Of a DNA stretch of 10,796 nucleotides, positions 1-6,317 are shown piece by piece. Numbering within the stretch: position 1 is the stretch's first letter; each line of letters begins with the position of its first letter. The notes below the pieces were generated by a model. The model made no database searches. It saw nothing but the letters and a program-made list of their open reading frames with translations, and was not told the DNA's origin. Origin of the DNA: Paracoccaceae bacterium (GTDB lineage: Bacteria > Pseudomonadota > Alphaproteobacteria > Rhodobacterales > Rhodobacteraceae); NCBI GenBank assembly GCA_021767525.1, contig JAASTF010000087.1, positions 1 to 10,796 on the forward strand, read 5' to 3'. Position numbers and translations under genes: made by a program.

Positions 1-543
1 CCGTTCATCCTTGAAGGTGATGTCGGTCAATTCCAGCTTGCCCGCCCGTTCCACGAAAATGCGTTGCGGGCCGTTCACCAGGATATCGTTGACCGTGTCA
101 TCCTTGAGCAGCGTTTCCAGCGGGCCAAGGCCGCGCACCTCGTCATAAAGCTCTTGGTTCAGGGTCGTGCGATCCTCGCGGTTCAGCACGATTCCCTTTT
201 CCGAAAGAACCTCGGACGAGATGGCCGAAATCTCGGCCTTCAGGTCGGTTTCGCTGGCCGCCTCGATCGCGCTTAGGTTGAGGTTGTCCAAAAGCGAGCG
301 GTGCAGCTCGAGCTTGATTTCGCCCAGCCGCTCTTTGCGCTTGCGTTCCTTGTCCATCGGCACCGATTGCGCGGCGGCCTTGGCGGCCGACTTGCGCATC
401 TGGTCAGGCTTGGGCATCGGTTTCGGGGTTGCCTTGGGCGCGACGGGTTGCGGCGCGCTGGCCTTGGGGCCGGGGGCCTGCGCGGGTTTGGGCGCACCGG
501 GTGCGGCGGCAGGGGCGTTCGGTTTCTTGTAGCGCGAAAACAT
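1..543 (-). CDS. cpaF: CpaF/TadA pilus assembly ATPase, N-terminal part (runs off left edge)
   Basis: This is the N-terminal 181 residues of the cytoplasmic secretion ATPase that powers Flp pilus assembly. ATG at 543 follows AAGGA (552-556) at 8-nt spacing, and the frame stays open to base 1. Residues 1-48 are a Pro/Ala/Lys-rich, probably disordered arm. Residues about 60-181 match the N-terminal domain of CpaF-type ATPases, including a KERLGEIKLELH helix and the family-typical stretch DDTVNDILVNGP followed by RIFVERAGKLE. The Walker A, Walker B, Asp-box and His-box regions would lie beyond the window, so catalytic integrity cannot be judged. It starts 20 bp after the cpaE stop, in the same direction, so the two are very likely cotranscribed. 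The family assignment is firm from sequence and context; only the N-terminus is visible. Confidence 0.93.
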   Translation of the reverse strand, partial: MFSRYKKPNAPAAAPGAPKPAQAPGPKASAPQPVAPKATPKPMPKPDQMRKSAAKAAAQSVPMDKERKRKERLGEIKLELHRSLLDNLNLSAIEAASETDLKAEISAISSEVLSEKGIVLNREDRTTLNQELYDEVRGLGPLETLLKDDTVNDILVNGPQRIFVERAGKLELTDITFKDER

Positions 544-563
544 CGGTTACGTCCTTACATCCA

Positions 564-1829
564 TCAAGCAGCTTCTTCGGCGTCGCTTTGGCCCAGCTCG
601 TGCAGGTTCTGGGCCAGCTTGGCGATTTCCTTGCGCAGCGGGTTCTTGGCCGCGCTCAGGGCCAGGGGCTGCCCGTGATCGGCACCCTGCGTGACCGGGC
701 GGCCGCCATCGGGGAACAGCACCTCGATCGAGATGCCCAGGCTTTCGGCCATCCGCTTGACGCGGGCCTTGCCGTTCAGATCGGTGAATTTCGGCGCCCG
801 GTTCAGGATGAAACGGACCTTGTCAAAGGGCATTTCCTCGGACTGCAACAGCCGCTTGAACCGCAGCGTGTTCTGCGCCGACCGCATATCCAGCTCGATC
901 ATCGCGAAATAGACATGGGCCTGGTTCAGCACGGTTTCGCTCCACTGGACCAGCGTGTGCGGCATGTCGATCACCACGTAGTCGAAATGGTGGCGCGCGA
1001 CCTCGATGATGCGCGACACGTCTTCGGAGGTGATCAGGTCAAGCGGCAGCATTTCCGGCGGGGCGGTCAGAACCTGAACCGCCTCTTCGTAGCCGACCAT
1101 GGCCGCCTGAAAGCTTTCGTCATCCATCGACTCGGTGTCGCTCAGCAGTTCGAACACCGCTTCGCGGCGCGGCAGGTCCAGGTAGGTGGCCGTAGCGCCG
1201 TATTGCAGATCCAGATCCAGCAGGCAGACCTTGGGCGGCGTTTCGCCCTTTTTGGCCGCCTGCGACAATTCCCACGCCAGGTTTACCGCAAGGGTGGTCG
1301 CACCGCTGCCGCCGGCCAGGCCGTGCACCGCCAGAACCACGCCTTCGCGCGATTTGCCGCTGCCGCGCCGGGCGCGGGGGGCGGCCTCGTCTTCGGGCAT
1401 GTCGGCATAGGGGTCGGGGGCAGGGGCGCGCAGGCGGTCGATCGCGGCCTGCAGCTCGTTCTCGGGCAGAGGGTAGGGCACGAATTCATCCGCGCCCTGG
1501 CGCAGCAACTGGTGCAATGCGGCGGGGCTGACATCTTCGGCGATCAGGATGACCTTGACATCGTTCACCTTGGCGCGGCTGATGATCTCGCTCAGCATCA
1601 CCAGGTTGTCTTCGTCCTCGGCATCCATGGCCAGCGCCACGAATTCCAGGTTCTCGGCCTCGGGTTGACCGAAAAAGGCAAGCGCCTCGGCAAAGCCCAG
1701 GTCGCCCCAGGTTTCGCCCATCGCGGTTTCCATATCCTCGATCAGCAAGTCGAAATTCTGCACATCCCTGCTGATCGTGCACGCGAGGATCGGGCTCGAC
1801 TCCGGGACCATTTGCGCGTTACTCGTCAT
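564..1829 (-). CDS. cpaE: CpaE/TadZ pilus localisation protein (MinD/ParA-like)
   Basis: This 421-residue protein has a receiver-like N-terminal domain (about 15-145) followed by a MinD/ParA-type domain. In that family CpaE/TadZ places the Tad machine in the cell, typically at a pole, and acts with CpaF at the inner membrane. The P-loop equivalent reads GLAGGSGATT (residues about 170-179), so both lysines of the usual deviant Walker A (KGGxxK) are replaced. A second strand KVCLLDLDLQYG (about 200-211) and YVVIDMP (about 284-290) correspond to the A' and B motifs. The ATG at 1829 is preferred because AAGGA (1840-1844) lies 10 nt upstream. A longer in-frame start at 1862 would translate through that ribosome site. 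It is separated from the upstream ompA-like gene by a terminator and 224 bp, so it probably has its own promoter in 1830-1989, though no clear -35/-10 pair was found. Confidence 0.92.
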   Translation of the reverse strand: MTSNAQMVPESSPILACTISRDVQNFDLLIEDMETAMGETWGDLGFAEALAFFGQPEAENLEFVALAMDAEDEDNLVMLSEIISRAKVNDVKVILIAEDVSPAALHQLLRQGADEFVPYPLPENELQAAIDRLRAPAPDPYADMPEDEAAPRARRGSGKSREGVVLAVHGLAGGSGATTLAVNLAWELSQAAKKGETPPKVCLLDLDLQYGATATYLDLPRREAVFELLSDTESMDDESFQAAMVGYEEAVQVLTAPPEMLPLDLITSEDVSRIIEVARHHFDYVVIDMPHTLVQWSETVLNQAHVYFAMIELDMRSAQNTLRFKRLLQSEEMPFDKVRFILNRAPKFTDLNGKARVKRMAESLGISIEVLFPDGGRPVTQGADHGQPLALSAAKNPLRKEIAKLAQNLHELGQSDAEEAA

Positions 1830-1989
1830 TTGCCTCACATCCTTTTTTACAGGACTGCCCACCAGCCGTGGCGCGCGGGGTAAGTCCCGGGCCCGACTCG
1901 TCGGACCGCTTATTCACTCCAAGCGAAGATGTCGGAGAATGTGGGCGAGATTGCGGCCAAAAGATCGAAATTGTGCGTTATCTTCTGAC

Positions 1990-2027
1990 GATAAGAAAAG
2001 GCGGGCTGCATTGTTGCGCCCGCCTTT
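1990..2027 (-). terminator. Rho-independent terminator after the OmpA-like gene
   Basis: A perfect 10-bp stem pairs 1997-2006 with 2018-2027, with an 11-nt loop. Read on the minus strand the stem ends in CCTTTTCTTATC, a classical U-rich tail. It lies 26 bp after the OmpA-like stop codon and should end the upstream cpa transcript, placing cpaE-cpaF in a separate or partly read-through unit. The rest of 1830-1989 holds no gene. It has a short GC-rich dyad (CCGA/TCGG at about 1890-1905) and no promoter I can defend. Confidence 0.85.
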
Positions 2028-2053
2028 CACAGTTAACGATTTCAGTATTCTTG

Positions 2054-2710
2054 TTATTGACCGGTTTCGAAGCTCGTCCCGGTGATGCCTTCGATGCCCG
2101 TGGGCGCGGTCGCGCTTTCCACGTATTCGCGATAGATGATCTCGGCGTATTTGCCGTCCATGACGGTGGGGTTGCGGCCCAAAAAGCCCGAAACCTCGGT
2201 CACGGTGCGGCGGTTGCGACGCTCGCGGCCATCGGTCACCACCAGCGGCTGCGTTTCGCCGTAGCTGACCACCGCTTCGAGGCGCGAGCGGCTGATGCCC
2301 AGCGATGTCAGGTAATGCACGACCGCGCGGGCGCGCTGCATCCCCAGACGTTTGTTATAGGCGTTCGATCCCACCTTGTCGGTATGGCCATAGACGCGGA
2401 ACTTGACCTCGGGGAACTGGCGGATCCAGTCGGCCTGGCGGGCCAGGATCGCGCGGGCGTTCGCGTCAAGCTCGGACGAGTTGAAGGCGAAATTCACCAT
2501 CGAGGGCACTTCGCGCGAGAAGCGATTGGCCAGGTCCAGGATATAGCTGCGTTCGCCATTGTGGATCTGGGTGTTGTTCATGGTCGCGTTGCCGAAATCC
2601 GCGTCGTTGTGCAGGATCCCCGCCTCGCGCCAGAAACTCGAGCTGGCCATCTGCCGTTCGCTGCAGGCGCTGAGGGCCACAAGGCCGGTAAGTGCGATTG
2701 CTTTGTACAT
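2054..2710 (-). CDS. OmpA-family peptidoglycan-binding lipoprotein of the Tad locus
   Basis: This is a 218-residue predicted outer-membrane lipoprotein. The signal sequence ends in a lipobox LSAC, with Cys16 as the lipidated residue. Residues about 70-175 form an OmpA-like peptidoglycan-binding domain: FAFNSSELDANA, then GHTDKVG (108-114, Asp111), then MQRARAVVHYL (Arg126), then RRNRRT (164-169). Asp111 and Arg126 are the positions that hold diaminopimelate in OmpA domains, so wall binding looks intact. The ATG at 2710 follows GGGAG (2719-2723) at 8 nt. It begins 15 bp after cpaC and ends before a terminator, so it is the last gene of the cpaC unit. By position it replaces the cpaD/rcpB-type lipoprotein of other Tad loci. 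The inferred role is to anchor or stabilise the secretin on the cell wall. A general OmpA-like role unrelated to pili cannot be excluded. Confidence 0.88.
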   Translation of the reverse strand: MYKAIALTGLVALSACSERQMASSSFWREAGILHNDADFGNATMNNTQIHNGERSYILDLANRFSREVPSMVNFAFNSSELDANARAILARQADWIRQFPEVKFRVYGHTDKVGSNAYNKRLGMQRARAVVHYLTSLGISRSRLEAVVSYGETQPLVVTDGRERRNRRTVTEVSGFLGRNPTVMDGKYAEIIYREYVESATAPTGIEGITGTSFETGQ

Positions 2711-2725
2711 CTGCCTTGCTCCCTA

Positions 2726-4165
2726 TCAGTCCATCACGTAGCCGTAGGATCCCTTGAAATCCTGCTTGGCCACTTCGCCCGCCGCGCCTTTCAACTGACG
2801 CGAGGTGCCGGTGTTGCTCTGGACCCGGCCATGCAGGAAAAGATCCTTTTCCGACGGGGGTTTGACGCGGTCGGTCGGCAGGCTCAGGGCCTCGCCGCGG
2901 GTTGGCGTCACCAGGTGCGCGGTGATGATGATCACCAGTTCAGACTGCGACCGCTGGTATTCGGCGCTGCGGAACAGCGCGCCCAGAACGGGGATGTCGC
3001 CCAGCCACGGCACCTGGCCGCTGAGGTCGCGGAAGTCGTCTTTCAGCATCCCGGCGATGGCAAAGCTTTCGCCGTCGCGCAGCTCGACCGTGGTGGTGGC
3101 CTCGCGGCGCTTGAAGGCGTCGATCTTGAACGCGTTGAGCTCAAAGCCGCGGGTCGGGTCGATTTCCGACACGGCTGCCTCAAGCTCGAGGTTGATCAGC
3201 TTGTCGTCCAGCACGCGCGGGATAAAGTTCAGCTCGATCCCGAAGGGTTTGAACGCCACCGTCACGCGGCCGTCGCTTTGGCTGACCGGCACGGGGTATT
3301 CGCCGCCGGCCAGAAACTTGGCTTCCTGGCCCGAAAGGGCGGTCAGGTTCGGCTCGGCCAGGGTGCGGATAACGCCTTTGCTTTCAAGGGCTTCCAGCAG
3401 AACGCCCACTTCGACCGATCCGGCGTTGAAACCAAACAGCATGGCGCCGTTCTGTTCGCTGGTGGAGGGGATCGAGCCGGACAGCGAGTTGCCCTGCGAG
3501 ACCGAGTTGGCGTTGGTGTTGGTGCCGCCCGAAACGCCCAGGTCGCCACCCAGAAGGCTGCCGTTCAGCGCAAGCGAGGCGCTAAGCGATTTCGACACGT
3601 TGCGCTCCATCTCGGCAAAGCGCACTTTCAGCATCACCTGCTGCACGCCGCCGACACTCATAAGGTTCGACACCCGCTCGGGCGCGTATCGTTCCGCCAG
3701 GTCCAGCGCGCGCTGCATCTTGGAGGCGCTCGACACGATGCCCGACAGCACGATGCCGTCATTGGCGGTGCGCACTTCGATCTTCTCGCCCGGCATGATC
3801 TGCCGGATACGCTCTTTGAACTCTGAGATATCGGCTGCCACACGCACGTTCACGTTGGTAATCAGCCGCCCGTTCGCGTCCAGCAAGGTCAGGGTCGTCA
3901 GACCCGGCGACTTGCCCAGCACATAGATCGTGCGATCGCTCAGCGACGAAATATCGGCGATGGCCGGGTTCGCGATGCTGAGTTCGGCGAAGGGGGTTTC
4001 GCTTTCGACGACGACAGCGCGGTTCATCGGCACGCTGAGCGTCGATTCCGTGCCGCGCTTTACGACGCGAAGGGATTCTGCAACTGCGGGGTCGGCCAGC
4101 ATGATCGGTGCAACCGTCAGTGCAAGGCCGGCAACAGCCGCCTTCAATAGCTTATCAATTTTCAT
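2726..4165 (-). CDS. cpaC: CpaC/RcpA outer-membrane secretin of the Flp pilus
   Basis: This 479-residue secretin forms the outer-membrane channel through which Flp pili exit. Residues 1-29 are a Sec signal peptide with likely cleavage AVA|ES. Residues about 30-110 are the pilus N-terminal domain (SVPMNRAVVVES, then DRTIYVLGKSPGLTTL). Residues about 113-175 resemble a BON-like domain (KIEVRTANDGIVLSGIVSS). The secretin core spans about 255-420, with VPVSQSDGRVTVAFKPFGIEL, LRDGESFAIAGML and the signature VPWLGDIPVLGALFRS (385-400) followed by ELVIIITAHLVTP. The length is normal for the family. ATG at 4165 follows GAGG (4174-4177) at 8 nt. A 197-bp gap separates it from cpaB upstream, while the OmpA-like gene follows after 15 bp. 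The segment 200-236, rich in Gly, Ser and Asn, is probably a flexible loop. Confidence 0.96.
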   Translation of the reverse strand: MKIDKLLKAAVAGLALTVAPIMLADPAVAESLRVVKRGTESTLSVPMNRAVVVESETPFAELSIANPAIADISSLSDRTIYVLGKSPGLTTLTLLDANGRLITNVNVRVAADISEFKERIRQIMPGEKIEVRTANDGIVLSGIVSSASKMQRALDLAERYAPERVSNLMSVGGVQQVMLKVRFAEMERNVSKSLSASLALNGSLLGGDLGVSGGTNTNANSVSQGNSLSGSIPSTSEQNGAMLFGFNAGSVEVGVLLEALESKGVIRTLAEPNLTALSGQEAKFLAGGEYPVPVSQSDGRVTVAFKPFGIELNFIPRVLDDKLINLELEAAVSEIDPTRGFELNAFKIDAFKRREATTTVELRDGESFAIAGMLKDDFRDLSGQVPWLGDIPVLGALFRSAEYQRSQSELVIIITAHLVTPTRGEALSLPTDRVKPPSEKDLFLHGRVQSNTGTSRQLKGAAGEVAKQDFKGSYGYVMD

Positions 4166-4198
4166 GTGACCTGCCTCTCGATCACGCCTCGGTTATAC

Positions 4199-4220
4199 GG
4201 CCTTTTCGGCCTTATTTTTT
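4199..4220. other. GGCC hairpin plus T-run in the cpaC leader
   Basis: GGCC at 4199-4202 and 4208-4211 can pair around a 5-nt loop, followed on the plus strand by TTATTTTTT. On the minus strand this sits 34-55 bases upstream of the cpaC start, in its probable 5' untranslated region, preceded by a run of A. The stem is only 4 bp, so it is at best a weak structure. It could be a plus-strand terminator or simply an AT-rich leader. Confidence 0.3.
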
Positions 4221-4315
4221 CAGACCATGCACGAATTTCAGATTTTATGCAAGAATCAAGCTGTTCGCCCGGATTGCTCATGTGGATAAAGGGCAACAGG
4301 CGGGTCTGAACGGCA

Positions 4316-4345
4316 ACGGCCGACCCAAGGGGCCGGCCGTTTTTT
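4316..4345 (-). other. Intercistronic stem-loop between cpaB and cpaC
   Basis: The arms 4316-4326 and 4330-4340 form an 11-bp stem with a 3-nt loop. As minus-strand RNA it pairs completely with one G-U wobble, whereas the plus-strand version has an A-C mismatch, so it looks built for the cpaB transcript. It lies 22 bp after the cpaB stop but lacks a U-tract in that direction; the run of six T is on the plus strand. Likely roles are 3' end stabilisation, processing or partial termination between cpaB and cpaC. Confidence 0.6.
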
Positions 4346-4362
4346 CAGCGGGTAGGATGCGG

Positions 4363-5229
4363 TCAGTTGGTGCAGGGGATCTCCATCTCGACCATCTCGG
4401 CGCCGCGGCGCGTGCGGATGGTGCAGACCTCTTCCTTTTCCTCTTCCTCCACCACGACGGCGGCCAGGCCCAACAGCTTGCGCTGGTCGATCTCGATCGC
4501 CTCGGACACGGTGTCATCGCCAAAGCCCACCAGGGCCAGCGACAGCCGCCCGGTCGATTGCGCCAGCGCCAGACTGGCCACCTGCTCGGGGCGCACTGAA
4601 ACGGTGACGGTACGGGCGATGGTCGCGCCGGTGTTTTCGCTGTTGGCCGACTGGTCGATGGCGATCACGTTGACCCCGGTTTCGATCAGCTTGGTCACTT
4701 CCGAGCGGCTTTCGGTGTTGCGCGCGCCGCCGGCACGGGCCACTTCGCCCGTCCAGTAGACATCGACCTTGTGGCCCGGCATCAGAAAGCCCGAGACGCC
4801 GCTGGCCACGTCAACCTCGATCGCGAAGGCGCGCATGCCGCGCTGTAGCCGCGAGGTGATGCCGGCCTCCTGGCCGGGTTCGGTCACTTTGACCGCCAGG
4901 ATCGCCTCGTCCTTTTCCATCGTGCGCAACACGCGGCGCTGTTCGTCGGTGTTGGTCGGGAAAAGCTCTTCTTCCTTGATGAACGCGCCTTCGGGCACGG
5001 CGGTTTCGGGCCAGCGGATCTGGCGCACGTCCTCGGCCGTCAGGATCTCGCCGTATTTCAGTTGGCGATCCGCAACGAAAACCGGCACGGTTTTCACAAG
5101 TTGTTCCTTCACCGCGTTCGCCTCGGCCAGTTTGGCCTGATAGCTGGCGATGTAATTCTTGGCCATGTAAACGGCAAAACCGGCCAGCGCGAGGCCGGCG
5201 ACCAAGACCAATCCAAAGACTACCCGCAT
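4363..5229 (-). CDS. cpaB: CpaB/RcpC Flp pilus assembly protein (SAF domain)
   Basis: This 288-residue protein is anchored by one N-terminal transmembrane segment (about 4-22), with the rest in the periplasm, where CpaB/RcpC connects with the secretin. Residues about 48-110 are the SAF domain: VPVFVADRQLKYGEILTAEDV, WPETAVPEGAF and the later EAILAVKVTEPGQ. Residues about 118-260 form the RcpC/CpaB domain (RAFAIEVDVASGVSGFLMPGHKVDVYWT, then TVTVSVRPEQVASLALAQ). The acidic run EEEEKEE (261-267) is followed by a tail with Cys269 and Cys286 that could form a disulfide. The ATG at 5229 is chosen because GAGG (5237-5240) lies 7 nt upstream; an in-frame start at 5256 would read through it. It follows flp1 by 147 bp across a GC stem-loop with no U-tract, so transcription from flp1 could continue into it. 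Confidence 0.93.
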   Translation of the reverse strand: MRVVFGLVLVAGLALAGFAVYMAKNYIASYQAKLAEANAVKEQLVKTVPVFVADRQLKYGEILTAEDVRQIRWPETAVPEGAFIKEEELFPTNTDEQRRVLRTMEKDEAILAVKVTEPGQEAGITSRLQRGMRAFAIEVDVASGVSGFLMPGHKVDVYWTGEVARAGGARNTESRSEVTKLIETGVNVIAIDQSANSENTGATIARTVTVSVRPEQVASLALAQSTGRLSLALVGFGDDTVSEAIEIDQRKLLGLAAVVVEEEEKEEVCTIRTRRGAEMVEMEIPCTN

Positions 5230-5343
5230 GCTGTTACCTCTTTTATTACGCGGCATCTGGCGGACATGCCCGCCGTGCCGGGTTTCGCTTGCCGTCAGGC
5301 CGCCAAGGGGGCGGTCCGGTCGCGGCAGGCAGGGGGTGCGAAT

Positions 5344-5367
5344 GCGCCCGGGACAAGCCCCGGGCGC
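5344..5367 (-). other. GC-rich stem-loop after flp1
   Basis: A perfect 9-bp inverted repeat GCGCCCGGG/CCCGGGCGC (5344-5352 with 5359-5367) has a 6-nt loop and starts 9 bp after the flp1 stop codon. No U-tract follows on the minus strand. It probably protects the abundant pilin message from 3' decay and lets part of the transcription continue to cpaB. This contrasts with flp2 and flp3, which carry an additional true terminator. Confidence 0.65.
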
Positions 5368-5376
5368 GTCTGCCTT

Positions 5377-5556
5377 TTACTTGCCGATTTCCGAACCGAT
5401 ATTGACGGCCGCATCGGCCGAAAGAAGGTTCGTCTGGGTCTCGATGCCGATATAGGCGGCGGTTGCCAGGCCGACGACAGCGGCGGTCAGCACAACCCAG
5501 TCGACGGTCACTGCGCCGCTTTCATCGCGCAGGAAACGATTAACAATCTTCAACAT
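5377..5556 (-). CDS. flp: Flp-type pilin, divergent copy (Flp1)
   Basis: This 59-residue prepilin has a basic leader MLKIVNRFLRDESG, a likely prepilin peptidase cut after Gly14, and a 45-residue mature pilin starting AVTVDWVVLTAAVVGL. The hydrophobic helix polymerises to form the pilus core. At mature positions 5-6 it has Asp-Trp where the textbook Flp motif has Glu-Tyr. The mature part matches Flp2/Flp3 at 37 of 45 positions, with changes mostly in the exposed C-terminal half (for example ATAAYIGIE versus AIAAYGAIE). ATG at 5556 follows GGAGG (5562-5566) at 5 nt. It is the pilin closest to cpaB. Whether it is the main or a minor subunit cannot be told from sequence. Confidence 0.9.
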   Translation of the reverse strand: MLKIVNRFLRDESGAVTVDWVVLTAAVVGLATAAYIGIETQTNLLSADAAVNIGSEIGK

Positions 5557-5606
5557 CTTATCCTCCGTGGGATCTCTTGTTTGGTGCCAACCCGTCGGCA
5601 CTATGC

Positions 5607-5622
5607 CGGCTCTCACACAGGC
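5607..5622 (-). promoter_or_regulatory. Leader block shared by flp1 and flp3
   Basis: A 16-base block in the flp1 leader matches the flp3 leader (6560-6575) at 15 of 16 positions; the minus-strand core is CCTGT-K-TGAGAGCCG. It lies 50 nt before the flp1 start and 63 nt before the flp3 start. It could be a transcribed regulatory element or a remnant of the duplication that made the pilin genes. Confidence 0.4.
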
Positions 5623-5655
5623 GCAGGGAACAGGTCGACTATGACTTGCCACCGG

Positions 5656-5673
5656 AATGGGGCAAAAATTGGG
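5656..5673 (-). promoter_or_regulatory. Conserved upstream element of flp1
   Basis: The minus strand reads CCCAATTTTTGCCCCATT, 99 nt before the flp1 start. The same pattern CCCAAT-N2/3-TGCC-NN-ATT occurs upstream of flp2 and flp3. A loose -10-like CATAGT lies 12 nt further downstream. It is probably a promoter or activator site common to the pilin genes; no named regulator is recognised. Confidence 0.5.
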
Positions 5674-5720
5674 TTCAGGCGCAGCGAATTCCGGAAATCT
5701 TCAAGAAAATGCGTGGGCCG

Positions 5721-5759
5721 GATAAGAAAAGGGGCCGCCCAACATACAGGCGACCCCCC
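5721..5759 (-). terminator. Rho-independent terminator after flp2
   Basis: The stem pairs 5731-5739 with 5749-5757 around a 9-nt loop. On the minus strand one pair is a U-G wobble, giving an unbroken 9-bp stem, followed by TTTTCTTATC. The plus-strand version has a C-A mismatch, so the structure is for minus-strand RNA. It shares its stem sequence with the flp3 terminator and its tail with the terminator after the OmpA-like gene. Confidence 0.85.
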
Positions 5760-5767
5760 GACGTGCC

Positions 5768-5797
5768 ATGATTGCGGCGCAAGGCGCCGGCAATCAT
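5768..5797 (-). other. Stem-loop overlapping the flp2 stop codon
   Basis: Arms 5768-5780 and 5784-5797 give 13 bp with one bulged base and a 3-nt loop. The first base pair uses the last base of the flp2 stop codon. With the U-tract terminator 8 bp further on, it forms a double hairpin at the 3' end of the message, likely an mRNA-stabilising structure. Confidence 0.65.
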
Positions 5798-5976
5798 TAC
5801 TTGCCGATCTCGTTCGAGATGTTCAGCGCGGCGTCTTTCGACAGCAGGTCGGTCTGGGTTTCGATCGCGCCATAGGCTGCGATGGCCAGGCCAACGACGG
5901 CTGCGGTCAGAACGACCCAGTCCACCGTCACGGCGCCGTTTTCGTCTTTGCGGAAATTCTTGATAAAGTTCATCAT
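5797..5976 (-). CDS. flp: Flp-type pilin (Flp2), identical in protein to Flp3
   Basis: This 59-residue Flp prepilin has leader MMNFIKNFRKDENG, likely cleavage after Gly14, and mature pilin AVTVDWVVLTAAVVGL followed by AIAAYGAIETQTDLLSKDA. Asp-Trp occupies mature positions 5-6. Two ATG codons stand side by side; 5976 is preferred because GGAGGG (5984-5989) is 7 nt upstream, against 10 nt for the ATG at 5973. The protein is identical to that of the gene at 6317-6496, and the two coding sequences differ at only four bases, all silent. It has its own upstream element, leader, stop-codon hairpin and terminator, so it looks like an independent, strongly expressed monocistronic unit. Confidence as a pilin is high; relative expression of the copies is unknown. 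Confidence 0.92.
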   Translation of the reverse strand: MMNFIKNFRKDENGAVTVDWVVLTAAVVGLAIAAYGAIETQTDLLSKDAALNISNEIGK

Positions 5977-6010
5977 GGTAAATCCCTCCATAGGATCGGT
6001 TTCTCAGGTT
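5797..6010 (-). repeat. Tandem flp duplication, copy at flp2
   Basis: The flp2 coding region plus about 34 bases of leader repeats at 6317-6531. The coding parts differ at 4 of 180 bases. The leader around the ribosome site (AACCTGAGAAA and GATCCT-W-TGGAGGGA) is also kept, with one 1-base indel. Further upstream the similarity falls away apart from the short element near -116 and the CATACC box. Confidence 0.9.
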
Positions 6011-6068
6011 GCCCTACCGATCCGGATATTCCCGACCCGTGTTTTCCCTCTGGGGGCGGGGCCGTCTC

Positions 6069-6110
6069 GGTATGATGCGTTTATCCCGGGCAAATGCGGC
6101 ATGAATTGGG
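6069..6110 (-). promoter_or_regulatory. Conserved upstream element and -10-like box of flp2
   Basis: The minus strand reads CCCAATTCATGCCGCATT at 6110-6093, then 18 nt, then CATACC at 6074-6069. Both lie at exactly the same distance from the start codon as in flp3 (116 and 92 nt). The CATACC may be a -10 box with the end of the conserved element near -35, which would give a 5' leader of roughly 85 nt. This is a prediction from comparison of the three copies only. Confidence 0.5.
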
Positions 6111-6237
6111 ACGCGGGGCGGGAAAGAAAGGCAATTTCGGGGCGTTTTAGAGAATTTTGCCGGAAATCCCGTCGTATTCGCGTGCCAGTCGAATCCTGTC
6201 TGGTTGCCGTGGCGGCAGCCCCTGGGCCCGTCTTGCC

Positions 6238-6274
6238 AAAGGAAAAGGGCCGCCTGCATATGCAGGCGACCCTT
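6238..6274 (-). terminator. Rho-independent terminator after flp3
   Basis: A nearly perfect palindrome spans 6245-6274, with AAGGG/CCCTT outer arms and a CGCCTGCATATGCAGGCG core. The single plus-strand C-A mismatch becomes a U-G wobble in minus-strand RNA. The minus strand continues into TTTTCCTTT. The stem core GGGCCGCC/GGCGACCC is the same as in the flp2 terminator, so gene and terminator were duplicated together. Confidence 0.85.
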
Positions 6275-6281
6275 GTCCGCG

Positions 6282-6317
6282 ATTTCGCCGGGCGCCGTGT
6301 TGGCGCCCCTGCGAAAT
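6282..6317 (-). other. Stem-loop overlapping the flp3 stop codon
   Basis: Arms 6282-6288 and 6311-6317 (ATTTCGC/GCGAAAT) and inner arms 6290-6296 and 6302-6308 (GGGCGCC/GGCGCCC) make a 14-bp stem with a small internal loop and 5-nt loop. The outer arm includes the last base of the stop codon. It is the counterpart of the hairpin at the flp2 stop, but with a different sequence. Confidence 0.65.

Noticed and set aside
429..3826. Two very long plus-strand open frames (429-1883 and 1868-3826)
   Set aside because: They lie exactly opposite cpaE, the OmpA-like gene and cpaC, whose minus-strand products match known families. The plus-strand translations are His/Gln/Arg-rich without recognisable domains, as expected for the shadow frame of GC-rich genes.
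5576..5592. Possible sigma-54 promoter upstream of flp1
   Set aside because: The minus strand has TTGGCACC resembling a -24 box, but no GC of a -12 box at the required distance and it lies too close to the ribosome site.
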